Shown here in pieces: positions 27,100-36,478 of a stretch of 64,000 nt of DNA; position 1 is the first letter of the stretch, and each line of letters opens with the position of its first letter. The DNA comes from Nitrincola tibetensis (lineage in GTDB: Bacteria > Pseudomonadota > Gammaproteobacteria > Pseudomonadales > Balneatricaceae): NCBI RefSeq assembly GCF_003284585.1, contig NZ_QKRX01000003.1, positions 126,540 to 190,539 of the forward strand. The letters run 5' to 3'. The notes under the pieces are model-generated. The model saw nothing but the letters and a program-made list of their open reading frames with translations, did not search any database and had not been told where the DNA came from. The position numbers and the translations under genes are program-made.

Positions 27100-27969
27100 T
27101 TATTTTTCTTTTTGCATGTTCATAATGGTGGTGTAGAACACCCAGCTCACGGCTAAGATGATCAAGAAGTAAATAATCGAGAAGGCCGCTGCAGGTCCAA
27201 CATCAAACTGGCCGATAGCCATGGTCGTCAGTGCCTGACTTAAGAAGGTGGTTGAGCTGCCCGGGCCGCCACCGGTTAAGACAAAGGGCTCGGCGTAGAT
27301 CATGAACGAGTCCATAAAGCGCAGTAAAATACCGATGATTAAAACATTGGTTAGCTTGGGCAATTGGATGTAGCGGAAAATAGCCCAGCGAGAGGCACGG
27401 TCAATGCGCGCAGCTTGGTAGTAAGCTTCGGGGATAGAGCGCAATCCACTGTAACAAAGCAAGGCAATCAGAGGTGTCCAGTGCCAAACATCCATCAGAA
27501 TAATGGTGGCCCAGGCATCTACTGGGTTGCGTGAGATGTTATAGGCGACGCCCATTTCGCGCAGGCTCCAGCCCATCAGACCAATGTCACTGCGTGTGAA
27601 AATCTGCCAAATGGTACCCACCACATTCAAGGGTATGAGTAGGGGAAGTGCAATTAACACGAGACACAGAGACGCTGCCATCCCTCGCTTTGGCATGAGC
27701 AACGCGATACCGATTCCCAAGGGGATTTCGATGCTGAGCGTGGTAAACGAAAACATAAACTGCTTCATTAAAGCACTTTGTAGTGCTGCATCATTCAAAA
27801 TTGCTTTGAACCACTCGGTACCGACAAAATAACGAGTATTGGTGTCGAATACATCTTGCACCGAGTAGTTCACAACGGTCATCAAGGGGATGATCGCGGA
27901 AAAAGCGACCAGTATGAAGACCGGCAGCACTAGGAACCAGGCTTTATTATTTTCGATTTTATTCATCAT
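27100..27969 (-). CDS. glpP: glycerol ABC importer, permease subunit
   Basis: A 289-residue MalF/UgpA-type permease with six membrane helices and a coupling loop near residues 195-215 (LRSIPEAYYQAARIDRASRW). It overlaps the end of glpT by 11 bp (ATGATGAATAAA), indicating translational coupling. It pairs with GlpQ. Confidence 0.9.
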   Translation of the reverse strand: MMNKIENNKAWFLVLPVFILVAFSAIIPLMTVVNYSVQDVFDTNTRYFVGTEWFKAILNDAALQSALMKQFMFSFTTLSIEIPLGIGIALLMPKRGMAASLCLVLIALPLLIPLNVVGTIWQIFTRSDIGLMGWSLREMGVAYNISRNPVDAWATIILMDVWHWTPLIALLCYSGLRSIPEAYYQAARIDRASRWAIFRYIQLPKLTNVLIIGILLRFMDSFMIYAEPFVLTGGGPGSSTTFLSQALTTMAIGQFDVGPAAAFSIIYFLIILAVSWVFYTTIMNMQKEK

Positions 27970-29059
27970 CAGCCTCCACGAGGTATTCGTTCACGTATAC
28001 CTTCAGCCACTGGTCAGGAAAACTAATCCAAGCCTTGTGCTTAGGAATGCGTTGATCTTCATGTAAACGTGCTTTGAGCAGTTGGTTTCTGAGTTTGAAG
28101 GTCATGATGTGGTAAGTGCCAAGGTCTTCACTGTCAATCACATCGACTTCATAGGCTTCATCATTCTTTTTGTCCCACACATGAACAAACTCTGGGCGTA
28201 TGCCGAGCTTGATCGATTCGTAGGGCAAGTGTTGAATCTTGTCTAGAATCTTTTCGGGCACCTTCAATTTCATGTCTTCAAAAATGAAGTGCTGCTCTTC
28301 AAGTTGAACGTTAATAAAGTTCATCCCCGGGCTGCCAATAAAATAGCCAACGAAGGTGTGCTTTGGATTTTCGAAGAGTTCGTGGGGTGAGCCAAATTGC
28401 ACGATTTGACCTTCATACATCACTGCAATCTTATCGGCAAAGGTGGCGGCCTCAAGTTGATCGTGGGTGACGTAAATCATGGTGATATTGAATTGATCGT
28501 GAATTTGCTTGAGCTTGCGCCGCAGTTTCCATTTTAACTGTGGATCAATCACCGTCAGGGGTTCATCAAATAAAATGGCGGACACATTGTCCCGAACCAG
28601 ACCGCGCCCCATGGAGACCTTCTGCTTTTCATCAGCGGTTAGGTTTTTTGCTTTTTTATGGAGTAGAGGGCTGAGCTCCAGTATGTCGGCAATTTCATGG
28701 ACTTTAGATTGGATTAAGTGTGTCGGTGTTTTCATATTCCGCAGCGGGAAGGCGAGGTTATCAAACACGGTCATGGTGTCGTAAATCACCGGAAACTGAA
28801 ACACCTGAGCAATATTGCGCTCCTCAGGAGGTAAGCTATTGACCTTGACACCATCAAATAGAATTTCGCCGTCAGAGGGTTCAAGCAAGCCTGAGATAAT
28901 GTTCAGTAGGGTCGATTTACCACAGCCTGATGGTCCGAGTAGGGCGTAAGCGCCCCCTTGCTCCCAGACTTGATTCATTTGCCGTATGGCATAGTCTTGA
29001 GGAGCATTTGGCTTTTTGGAATAGGTATGCGCGAGGGCATTTAAGACGATTTCAGCCAT
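27959..29059 (-). CDS. glpT: glycerol ABC importer, ATPase with degenerate signature motif
   Basis: A 366-residue ATPase with a C-terminal TOBE-like regulatory domain. Walker A GPSGCGKST (42-50), Walker B ILFDE (162-166) and the H-loop His (H199, YVTHDQ) are intact, but the signature normally written LSGGQ reads LTADE (140-144). Its partner GlpS shows the opposite pattern: intact signature, no H-loop His. Together they should form one consensus and one degenerate ATP site. It should not be confused with the E. coli glycerol-3-phosphate antiporter of the same name. It is 2 bp downstream of glpS. Confidence 0.9.
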   Translation of the reverse strand: MAEIVLNALAHTYSKKPNAPQDYAIRQMNQVWEQGGAYALLGPSGCGKSTLLNIISGLLEPSDGEILFDGVKVNSLPPEERNIAQVFQFPVIYDTMTVFDNLAFPLRNMKTPTHLIQSKVHEIADILELSPLLHKKAKNLTADEKQKVSMGRGLVRDNVSAILFDEPLTVIDPQLKWKLRRKLKQIHDQFNITMIYVTHDQLEAATFADKIAVMYEGQIVQFGSPHELFENPKHTFVGYFIGSPGMNFINVQLEEQHFIFEDMKLKVPEKILDKIQHLPYESIKLGIRPEFVHVWDKKNDEAYEVDVIDSEDLGTYHIMTFKLRNQLLKARLHEDQRIPKHKAWISFPDQWLKVYVNEYLVEADDE

Positions 29060-29061
29060 GG

Positions 29062-30150
29062 TTAGACTCCTGAAATACGGGCGGGTGCATGGATCAACTG
29101 ACCCTGCAAGTCAAAGGCGTAGAGTTTGTGCGTCGGAAAATAGATGGTGATTTTTTCATCGACAGCATACTCATGAACCCCCGGCAAATGTAAAACTAAG
29201 GAAAGATGGTCATTGCGCACATGCAAAAAGGTCTCTGATCCGCTAATTTCAGCTAGGTCAACGCTGACGGGTAACTCAAGGTCGTCGTCCGCATGCGGGA
29301 CTAAGCCGATATGCGATGCGCGGACACCGAGGTTGTACATACCTGGTGTGAGATGGTTTAAATCTTTGTTCAGTTGGAAATGCACCGTCTCATCAAAGGT
29401 CACTTCACTCTCGGTGACTTTACTTTTGACGATATTCATCGGTGGCTCTGAAAACATCACCGCTGTTTCGATAGACGTTGGACGATGATAGACCTCGGCT
29501 GTTTTGCCATGCTGCAAGAGCCGTCCTTCATGAAGCACTGCGGTATTTCCACTTAATGCGAGGGCTTCATTCGGCTCTGTGGTCGCGTAGACGGCAATGC
29601 AGTTGCGTTGTCTAAATAGGCTGCGTAACTCTTCACGAAGTTCTTCACGCAATTTATAGTCGAGGTTGACTAGGGGCTCATCAAATAAGATCAACTCGGC
29701 ATCTTTCACCAAGGCCCTTGCCATTGCCGTGCGCTGCTGCTGCCCTCCTGAAAGCTCAAGGGGAAGCCGTTTTAAAAAGGGCTCGATGCGCAGCATTTTT
29801 GCCGTTTCAAAGACGCGCTCTTTAATCTCTTTCTCAGACATTCTGGCGAGACGCAAAGGGGAGGCGATGTTTTCAAATACGCTTAAGTTGGGGTAGTTGA
29901 TAAACTGCTGGTAAACCATCGATAGGTTACGCTCCCTAACAGGCTTGCCCGTCACATCCGCACCATTCATGATGATACGGCCTTCAGAGGGCTTGTCGAG
30001 ACCTGCCATTAAACGCATTAAAGTGGTTTTGCCTGCAAGCGTTCGGCCAAGCAGAACGTTAAAGGAGCCAGGTTCTAATGTCATGTTGATATTAGAAACC
30101 CAAGTCTGTCCCTCAACGATTTTCGTTACATTTTCTAACACTAAGGACAT
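29062..30150 (-). CDS. glpS: glycerol ABC importer, ATPase lacking the H-loop histidine
   Basis: An ATPase of about 362 residues with a C-terminal TOBE-like domain. Walker A is present but unusual (GRTLAGKT, about 35-42), the signature LSGGQ and Walker B FDEP are intact, and the switch (H-loop) histidine is replaced by threonine (YATTEPNE, about T191). ATG 30150 gives the family-like N-terminus MSLVLENVTK; the ATG at 30162 would add four residues. First gene of the glycerol ABC operon, about 50 bp downstream of the predicted sigma-54 start site. Confidence 0.88.
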   Translation of the reverse strand: MSLVLENVTKIVEGQTWVSNINMTLEPGSFNVLLGRTLAGKTTLMRLMAGLDKPSEGRIIMNGADVTGKPVRERNLSMVYQQFINYPNLSVFENIASPLRLARMSEKEIKERVFETAKMLRIEPFLKRLPLELSGGQQQRTAMARALVKDAELILFDEPLVNLDYKLREELREELRSLFRQRNCIAVYATTEPNEALALSGNTAVLHEGRLLQHGKTAEVYHRPTSIETAVMFSEPPMNIVKSKVTESEVTFDETVHFQLNKDLNHLTPGMYNLGVRASHIGLVPHADDDLELPVSVDLAEISGSETFLHVRNDHLSLVLHLPGVHEYAVDEKITIYFPTHKLYAFDLQGQLIHAPARISGV

Positions 30151-30209
30151 GTTTACACCCATAGTTATTGTTATGTTTATGACGACTGGGTAAGAATCTC
30201 AATAGAAAA

Positions 30210-30225
30210 AGCAAAGACCGTGCCA
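30210..30225 (-). promoter_or_regulatory. sigma-54 (-24/-12) promoter of the glycerol ABC operon
   Basis: On the minus strand this reads TGGCACG-GTCT-TTGCT, matching the sigma-54 consensus (TGGCACG-N4-TTGCW) at every core position with the required 4-base gap. It points at glpS, with an expected start site near 30199. The divergent gene at 30482 encodes a sigma-54 activator. Confidence 0.88.
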
Positions 30226-30344
30226 CAAAAATAAAATTGTGTTTTTTATTTTTAATCGTTTGATTTGTATTGTTTTTGTCGGAGTGTATTTAGATAGGGT
30301 AAGAATTAAGGGACGTTCGAAACTGTTAACTATCCGTTCACAAA

Positions 30345-30389
30345 TGATCAATTGTGTTCATTTATGTTGACTGTGAACACAATTGATCA
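30345..30389. promoter_or_regulatory. 16-bp perfect inverted repeat, candidate enhancer (UAS) for the sigma-54 activator
   Basis: TGATCAATTGTGTTCA (30345-30360) and TGAACACAATTGATCA (30374-30389) are exact inverted copies with a 13-bp spacer. The centre is about 168 bp upstream of the predicted glpS start site, a typical distance for an enhancer, and 115 bp upstream of the activator gene, allowing autoregulation. A possible extra half-site TTCACAA lies just to the left (30337-30343). Confidence 0.65.
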
Positions 30390-30481
30390 AAGTGGCTTTA
30401 CATTTTGTTCGTTTGCTTTCAAACTAGGGAAATCCTCTAGGGGTCACGTGATCCTAATTCATAATAAAAAGAACAGCGCTT

Positions 30482-32413
30482 ATGCACCCAGTATCTGAAA
30501 CAGATGAGTCCTCCTTGTCTCATAAAGAGGTGATAGAAGCTTCTTGGTATCGTTGTGAGTCCTATGGCTTGTCACATGGGAGTAATCCAGATTTTGGTGA
30601 CACCCAAGTCGGAGATGTATCAGCGCTGCTTGATCAGCATCACAATTTGGTTAAAACAACCGAAAGTGAGGTCTTGCCCTATTACGAAAATATTCTGACG
30701 AACTCCTCCTGCATCATCGTTTTGGCCGATAGCCGAGGGCAGGTACTCAATACCTGGGGAGCTTCTCGTTTTTTACCTCGGATGCAGCATGGCCTCTTAC
30801 CCGGTCACTTGTGGAAAGAAGAAGGGGTGGGAACCAATGCCATCGGAACGGCGCTCGCTACGGGGCAAGCGGTGCAAGTCAATCGCGATGAGCATTTTCT
30901 GCGTGCCAACCGATTTATGGCGGGGTCGGCATCGCCTATATTCGATACGCAAAAATCGTTGGTGGGGGTGCTCGATATCTCCACAGATGCCTATTTACCT
31001 CAAGACCATACGCTGGGGTTGGTCAAACTCATGTCGTTGTGTGTTGAAAATCAACTGATACTGAGTGCTTTTCAAGACAGCTATCATATCTTAACCATTA
31101 GTACTCACACGCGCAGCTTGGACAGCCATTGGGCAGCCTTGGTCGTGATCGATTCGGAAGGGGTGATTATTTCGTCCAATCGACGTGCGTCTATTATGTT
31201 AACGGATCACTTGGCGTTGATGAACGTTGAAGCGCTGTTCGGCTGCCGGGTTCGAGATCTTATCAATCAGCCTGCCACGGTGCCTTTATCCTTGATGGTT
31301 CAAGGGCGTTTTCGAGTGTGGGTTCGCGTCCAGCCTCCAGCCAAGCCTTCATTAGCCTTGGTGTTACCGGATTATCGAACGCATGCCAACTATGAACAAC
31401 CGAAAGCGCAACTTCAACCGAAAGCACAGCCCACACCCGCCCTAACCAACTCGCTGCCAGACGATGTCATCCCCTTTGACGAGCTAGAGCAGGGCGATGA
31501 CACCTTACGCAAAGTCCTGCATCAGGCCAAGAAGATCATTGAAAAAGACATTCCGATTTTAATCTCCGGCGAAACTGGGGCAGGTAAAGAGGTGTTGGTT
31601 CGCTCTCTGCATTACCATAGTTCCCGAGCCAATGCCTATTTTGTGGCGGTGAATTGCGCCTCAATTCCAACGGAGTTGGTCGAATCTGAACTCTTTGGAT
31701 ATGAAAAAGGGGCCTTCACAGGTGCCAGCAGTCGTGGCTACCAAGGGTTGATCCGCCGTGCGCACAAAGGAACCTTATTTTTAGACGAAATTGGTGAAAT
31801 GCCCATCCATGTTCAAGCACGATTATTGCGAGTGCTACAGGATCGAATTGTCACCCCACTCGGTTCGACTGAGTCGTATCCGGTCGATATTCGTTTGGTG
31901 TCTGCGACGAACCGAGATTTAAAGCACGAAATCGCGGCGGGCCGTTTCCGTCAGGATCTCTATTACCGTATCGCCGGACTCAATCTCGAAATCCTACCCT
32001 TGCGCCAACGGCAAGATAAAGCAGCCCTGATTCAATATATCTTTAAGCGTATTTGCCGAGAATACGAGTCGGCGGGCATGAGCCTAGAGGTTCAGAGGCT
32101 GTTAGAGTCTCATCCTTGGCCGGGTAATGTCCGGCAGTTGGTCAATGTCTTGAAGGTCGCCTTGGCCATGGCTGATGGCGAGTTGCTCGAACTCGAACAT
32201 TTACCGCTCGATATTCTAGAGGATATTAGCCTTTCACCCAACTCAGAAACTGACGAGGACAGCACTGATGGTGATTCGGAGGAGATGGATGCATCTCGTA
32301 ATTTAGCCGAGCTGATTCCTGAGTTGTATCAACGATTTGGTGGAAATGTCTCCAAAACCGCACGTGCAGCGGGTGTGAGTCGCAATACGGTGTATAAGTA
32401 TTTGAATCTGTGA
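30482..32413 (+). CDS. sigma-54-dependent activator, AcoR/DhaR-like
   Basis: A 643-residue enhancer-binding protein. A GAF domain (about 70-195) and a PAS-like stretch (about 215-265) precede the AAA+ domain: Walker A GETGAGKE (363-370), GAFTGA (410-415, the loop that contacts sigma-54) and Walker B TLFLDE (431-436). A Fis-type HTH ends the protein (NVSKTARAAGVSRNTVYKYL). Its relatives activate acetoin or glycerol/dihydroxyacetone genes. It is divergent from the glp ABC operon, which has a sigma-54 promoter and a palindromic candidate enhancer, so it very probably activates glycerol uptake. kbl-tdh lies 95 bp downstream and may be co-transcribed or a second target. Confidence 0.9.
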   Translation: MHPVSETDESSLSHKEVIEASWYRCESYGLSHGSNPDFGDTQVGDVSALLDQHHNLVKTTESEVLPYYENILTNSSCIIVLADSRGQVLNTWGASRFLPRMQHGLLPGHLWKEEGVGTNAIGTALATGQAVQVNRDEHFLRANRFMAGSASPIFDTQKSLVGVLDISTDAYLPQDHTLGLVKLMSLCVENQLILSAFQDSYHILTISTHTRSLDSHWAALVVIDSEGVIISSNRRASIMLTDHLALMNVEALFGCRVRDLINQPATVPLSLMVQGRFRVWVRVQPPAKPSLALVLPDYRTHANYEQPKAQLQPKAQPTPALTNSLPDDVIPFDELEQGDDTLRKVLHQAKKIIEKDIPILISGETGAGKEVLVRSLHYHSSRANAYFVAVNCASIPTELVESELFGYEKGAFTGASSRGYQGLIRRAHKGTLFLDEIGEMPIHVQARLLRVLQDRIVTPLGSTESYPVDIRLVSATNRDLKHEIAAGRFRQDLYYRIAGLNLEILPLRQRQDKAALIQYIFKRICREYESAGMSLEVQRLLESHPWPGNVRQLVNVLKVALAMADGELLELEHLPLDILEDISLSPNSETDEDSTDGDSEEMDASRNLAELIPELYQRFGGNVSKTARAAGVSRNTVYKYLNL

Positions 32414-32508
32414 TGATAAGACGTGCCACGTTATTGAAGGGTGGACTCTTTGGCATCTGGAGGGGTAGTCTTATTGCGTGACTCATTCTAATAATAAAGG
32501 AGATAGGA

Positions 32509-33702
32509 ATGTCTGACGCTTTTTACCAGCAACTTGACGCTGAGTTGGAACAGATTCGCAAGGATGGCCTGTACAAGGCTGAACGCATCATCACCTCCGC
32601 TCAACAGGGCGAAGTCTCGATTGCCGATGGCAGTCATGTCATCAACCTCTGCGCCAATAACTATCTGGGGCTGGCCAATCATCCGGAACTGATCAGTGCT
32701 GCGAAAGAGGGGCTCGACAGTCATGGCTTCGGAATGGCATCTGTTCGATTTATTTGCGGCACTCAGGATAGGCATAAAGCGCTTGAAAATCGGCTGGCAG
32801 AGTTTCTTGGCATGGAGGCGTGCATCCTTTACCCCTCTTGCTTTGATGCCAATGGTGGATTGTTTGAAGTGTTGCTCGGGCCGGAAGATGCGATCATCTC
32901 GGATGCGTTGAATCATGCCTCCATCATCGACGGTGTTCGCCTGTGTAAGGCAAAACGTTACCGTTATGGGAACAATGATATGGCTGAGTTGGCGCAACAA
33001 CTTAAGCAAGCACGTGAGGACGGAGCTCGTCATATCTTGATCGCAACCGATGGTGTGTTTTCGATGGACGGCGTGATTGCCAATCTGAAGGGCATCTGCG
33101 ATCTGGCAGAGCAATATGGTGCGATGGTGATGGTGGACGACTGCCATGCCACTGGTTTTCTGGGCGAAAGCGGACGTGGCAGTCATGAATACTGCGAAGT
33201 GATGGGACGAGTCGACATCATCACTGGCACACTGGGTAAAGCCCTCGGTGGGGCGTCCGGCGGCTATACTACGGGAAGAAAGTCTGTCATTGAACTCTTG
33301 CGCCAGCGTTCACGGCCCTATCTGTTTTCCAATTCTGTGGCCCCAGCCATCGTGTCGGCCTCGCTCAAAGTGATGGACATGATTGAGCAGGGCGACAATC
33401 TGAGATCGCAACTCTGGGATAATGCTCGCCACTTCCGGCAACAGATGTCTGAAGCGGGTTTTACGCTGGCGGGTGCTGATCATGCGATTATTCCAGTCAT
33501 GATCGGTGATGCGCGCCTAGCGGGAGAGTTGGCCGAGCAGTTGTTGGCAGAAGGGATTTATGTGGTGGCTTTCTCCTATCCGGTTGTGCCTAAGGGGCAG
33601 GCGCGTATCCGAGTCCAGATGTCAGCTGCACATAGCCGTGAACAACTGGACAAAGCAATTGCCGCCTTTATTCAAGCGGGTCGTGCACTGGACATTATCT
33701 GA
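32509..33702 (+). CDS. kbl: glycine C-acetyltransferase (2-amino-3-ketobutyrate CoA ligase)
   Basis: A 397-residue PLP enzyme of the alpha-oxoamine synthase family, the same length as E. coli Kbl. It converts 2-amino-3-oxobutyrate and CoA to glycine and acetyl-CoA, the second step of threonine breakdown. PLP-site sequences VDDCHATGF and [14 protein letters not shown] are present near residues 207-250. AAGGAG lies before the ATG. tdh follows 23 bp downstream, forming the classic threonine dehydrogenase pathway. Confidence 0.95.
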   Translation: MSDAFYQQLDAELEQIRKDGLYKAERIITSAQQGEVSIADGSHVINLCANNYLGLANHPELISAAKEGLDSHGFGMASVRFICGTQDRHKALENRLAEFLGMEACILYPSCFDANGGLFEVLLGPEDAIISDALNHASIIDGVRLCKAKRYRYGNNDMAELAQQLKQAREDGARHILIATDGVFSMDGVIANLKGICDLAEQYGAMVMVDDCHATGFLGESGRGSHEYCEVMGRVDIITGTLGKALGGASGGYTTGRKSVIELLRQRSRPYLFSNSVAPAIVSASLKVMDMIEQGDNLRSQLWDNARHFRQQMSEAGFTLAGADHAIIPVMIGDARLAGELAEQLLAEGIYVVAFSYPVVPKGQARIRVQMSAAHSREQLDKAIAAFIQAGRALDII

Positions 33703-33725
33703 TACGGACAATCTGAGGAGTCATC

Positions 33726-34748
33726 ATGAAAGCATTGGCTAAACTGAAGCCTGAACAAGGCATCTGGATGACAGATGTCCCAACACCTGTTGTGGGGCAC
33801 AACGATCTGTTGATCCGTATCCGCAAAACCGCCATCTGTGGCACAGATGTCCATATTTATAACTGGGATGAATGGTCACAAAAAACTATCCCCGTGCCAA
33901 TGGTGGCTGGGCATGAATATGTTGGAGAAGTGGTTGAGATAGGGCAGGAGGTGCGCGGCTTCAGTATTGGAGATCGTGTCTCCGGTGAGGGGCATATTAC
34001 CTGTGGCCATTGCCGTAACTGTCGTGCGGGTCGGACACACTTGTGCCGCAATACCATCGGTGTTGGGGTGAATCGTGATGGTGCGTTTGCAGAGTATTTG
34101 GTCATTCCTGCGTTCAATGCCTTCAAGATCCCAGACAATATATCCGATGATCTGGCGGCTATATTTGATCCCTTTGGCAATGCCGTGCATACCGCGCTGT
34201 CGTTTGATCTGGTTGGCGAAGATGTGTTGATTACGGGAGCGGGTCCCATCGGAATTATGGCGGCAGCCGTGTGTAGACATGTTGGTGCTAGACAGATCGT
34301 CGTGACGGACGTCAACGATTACCGCTTAGGCTTGGCCAAGCAAATGGGTGCTACGCGCACCCTGAATGTCATGCGGGAGGATTTGCATGAGGTGATGCAT
34401 GAATTGGGCATGACTGAAGGGTTTGATGTCGGTCTAGAAATGTCGGGTGTACCCTCAGCGTTCAAGAGCATGCTGGATGGCATGAATCATGGTGGTAAGA
34501 TCGCAATGCTTGGAATTCCACCCTCCGATATGGAGATCGATTGGACACAGGTGATTTTTAAGGGATTGCAGATCAAGGGGGTCTATGGTCGCGAAATGTT
34601 CGAGACCTGGTACAAAATGGCGGCCTTGATTCAGTCAGGACTGGATCTCACGCCAATGATCACCCACCATTTTCCGGTAGACGAGTTCCAAAAGGGCTTC
34701 GATGTGATGCGCTCAGGGCAGTCGGGTAAGGTGATTCTGGAGTGGTGA
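33726..34748 (+). CDS. tdh: L-threonine 3-dehydrogenase
   Basis: A 340-residue zinc-dependent medium-chain dehydrogenase that oxidises L-threonine to 2-amino-3-oxobutyrate with NAD. Catalytic zinc ligands lie in [14 protein letters not shown] and GHEYVG, the structural zinc cysteines in [13 protein letters not shown] (about 97-109), and the nucleotide fold in GAGPIG (about 170). The unstable product passes to Kbl, encoded upstream. GAGGAG before the ATG. Confidence 0.95.
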   Translation: MKALAKLKPEQGIWMTDVPTPVVGHNDLLIRIRKTAICGTDVHIYNWDEWSQKTIPVPMVAGHEYVGEVVEIGQEVRGFSIGDRVSGEGHITCGHCRNCRAGRTHLCRNTIGVGVNRDGAFAEYLVIPAFNAFKIPDNISDDLAAIFDPFGNAVHTALSFDLVGEDVLITGAGPIGIMAAAVCRHVGARQIVVTDVNDYRLGLAKQMGATRTLNVMREDLHEVMHELGMTEGFDVGLEMSGVPSAFKSMLDGMNHGGKIAMLGIPPSDMEIDWTQVIFKGLQIKGVYGREMFETWYKMAALIQSGLDLTPMITHHFPVDEFQKGFDVMRSGQSGKVILEW

Positions 34749-34765
34749 TTTATTGATTTGTTAGG

Positions 34766-34800
34766 CTATGTTGATTCACCTAAGCGGTGAGTCAACATAG
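34766..34800. terminator. hairpin between convergent tdh and glpD
   Basis: CTATGTTGATTCACC (34766-34780) pairs with GGTGAGTCAACATAG (34786-34800): 15 bp with a single G.U pair and a 5-base loop. There is no strong T-run on either side, but the position between convergent genes fits a bidirectional terminator or a barrier to read-through. Confidence 0.65.
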
Positions 34801-34818
34801 AATAAATGTAGGTGCTGC

Positions 34819-36360
34819 TTAAGCACTAACCGTTAATTGAGCGCCAGATTCTTCACTCTGCCCAACCCCCAAATAGGTTTGAATCATTTCAGATATCTCT
34901 TTCTGAACATCTGCAGTCATGCCGATTCCCGTTTTAGTCCGTCTCCAGATGACATCCTCAAGGCTCATGGCCCATTCGTGTTCAATCAAGTAGCGAACTT
35001 CTTTTTCAAATAGAGGGCCAAAACGGCGTCCTAAATCCGATAACTGGTGTGCATTCGCTAACCAGCGTTTTGCGAGGCTGCCATAGGTAGATGCCAATCG
35101 CCGTGCAGTCGCTGTGTCCAAAAAGGGGTAGGCGCGTTTCAGTTCGATAGCATAGGCTTCAGGTGAGGCCACACCTTCAGCACCCGGCAGACGGGCCTGA
35201 TTCGTCCAGCTCGGTTTTGCCTCTGGAAAATACGTCTGTAAGGCATTCACGGCGGCTTCGGCCAGTTTGCGATAGGTGGTGAGTTTGCCACCAAATACCG
35301 AAAGCAGGGGAGCCTGTCCTTGGCGATCTTCAACTTCAAAGTGATAGTCACGGGTGACCTTGGCGGCAGCTTTTCCTTCCTCGCGCTCGCCCTGCATTAA
35401 AGGGCGCACGCCGGAGTAGGTCCAGACGATGTCATTTCGGGTCAGTGGATAGGTGAAGTAGTCACGTGTGATTCGAATAAGGTAGTCGATTTCATCGTCA
35501 TCTATCTCGGAATGACGAGGATCGCCAACATAATCAACGTCCGTTGTGCCAATGAGCGAGTAATCGTCTAAATAGGGGATAACGAAGACAATGCGGCCGT
35601 CTTGGTTTTGTAGAATATAGGCCTCTTCTTCAGCATGAATTTTGGGCACGATAATATGGCTGCCTTTGACCAGACGTATCCCTTTTCCAGGTTGTGTATT
35701 TTCAACCTTGCTAAGTACTTGGCTGACCCAAGGGCCCGCGGCATTGACCAGTGCTTTTGCACGGAGGGTGTTACGTACTCCTTGCTGGTTTTCAAACTCG
35801 ACTAGCCATACATCCCCTTCTCTAACAGCACTGGTTACTCTTTGACGAGTGACAATTTGAGCGCCTTTTTGTTCAGCAAGCTTCGCGTTCATAATGACTA
35901 AGCGAGCATCATCCACTCGGCAGTCGCTATACTCAAATCCACGCGTGTATGTGGGGTGCAAAGGCCCCTTATCGGGGTTAAAACGAATACCTTTAGAGGC
36001 TTGCAAAGACACGCGCTTACTTAAGTGGTCATAGAGGAACAAGCCTGTTCGAATCATCCAGCCTGGACGCAGTCCTGAGTGATGGGGGAGCTTGAAGCGT
36101 AAAGGCGTGACCAAGTGAGGTGCCATTTTCAACAGCACTTCACGTTCGGCAAGGGCTTCTTTAACTAAACGAAACTCATAATGTTCGAGATAGCGTAAGC
36201 CGCCATGTATGAGTTTTGAACTCCAAGAAGATGTGGCACTGGCAAGGTCTGATGCTTCGATTAACGTGACCGATAAACCGCGGCCTGCTGCATCTGCTGC
36301 AATACCGACACCGTTTATTCCACCGCCAATGACGACAAGGTCTTGAATCGTGTTGCCCAT
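34819..36360 (-). CDS. glpD: glycerol-3-phosphate dehydrogenase, FAD-dependent
   Basis: A 513-residue membrane-associated flavoprotein, the usual GlpD length. It oxidises glycerol 3-phosphate to dihydroxyacetone phosphate and passes electrons to quinone. The FAD-binding GGGINGVGIAADAAGRG lies near residues 12-28, and the second family block SSWSSKLIHGGLRYLE near 43-58. It is downstream of glpR on the same strand with a 115-bp gap that could hold its own promoter. It receives glycerol 3-phosphate from GlpK. Confidence 0.95.
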   Translation of the reverse strand: MGNTIQDLVVIGGGINGVGIAADAAGRGLSVTLIEASDLASATSSWSSKLIHGGLRYLEHYEFRLVKEALAEREVLLKMAPHLVTPLRFKLPHHSGLRPGWMIRTGLFLYDHLSKRVSLQASKGIRFNPDKGPLHPTYTRGFEYSDCRVDDARLVIMNAKLAEQKGAQIVTRQRVTSAVREGDVWLVEFENQQGVRNTLRAKALVNAAGPWVSQVLSKVENTQPGKGIRLVKGSHIIVPKIHAEEEAYILQNQDGRIVFVIPYLDDYSLIGTTDVDYVGDPRHSEIDDDEIDYLIRITRDYFTYPLTRNDIVWTYSGVRPLMQGEREEGKAAAKVTRDYHFEVEDRQGQAPLLSVFGGKLTTYRKLAEAAVNALQTYFPEAKPSWTNQARLPGAEGVASPEAYAIELKRAYPFLDTATARRLASTYGSLAKRWLANAHQLSDLGRRFGPLFEKEVRYLIEHEWAMSLEDVIWRRTKTGIGMTADVQKEISEMIQTYLGVGQSEESGAQLTVSA

Positions 36361-36458
36361 GTTTGCCTCTACACTTAAGGTTCAAAAAACGAAAACACCT
36401 ATCGATGCTTTCGATATTGAGTAAATATAGAATCAGACGCCGGTTTTTACAAGTTTTA

Positions 36459-36478
36459 TTGTTCTTAAATGTTCGTTA
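36459..36478. promoter_or_regulatory. possible GlpR operator upstream of glpD
   Basis: TTGTTCTTAAATGTTCGTTA contains GTTC twice, 10 bp apart, and ATGTTCGTT resembles the E. coli GlpR half-site (WATGTTCGWT). It overlaps the glpR stop, about 100 bp upstream of glpD. The core CGAACA (minus strand) recurs near glpK. Confidence 0.35.

Noticed and set aside
32413-32428. TGGCACG on the minus strand near the end of the activator gene, resembling a sigma-54 -24 element
   Set aside because: The -12 position reads ATCAT instead of TTGC, and it would point back into the activator gene with no target.
32488-33186. 232-codon frame on the strand opposite kbl
   Set aside because: Antisense to a firmly identified enzyme gene; no domain recognised, so a long chance frame.
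33857-34315. 152-codon frame opposite tdh
   Set aside because: Antisense to tdh, low-complexity composition, no family features.
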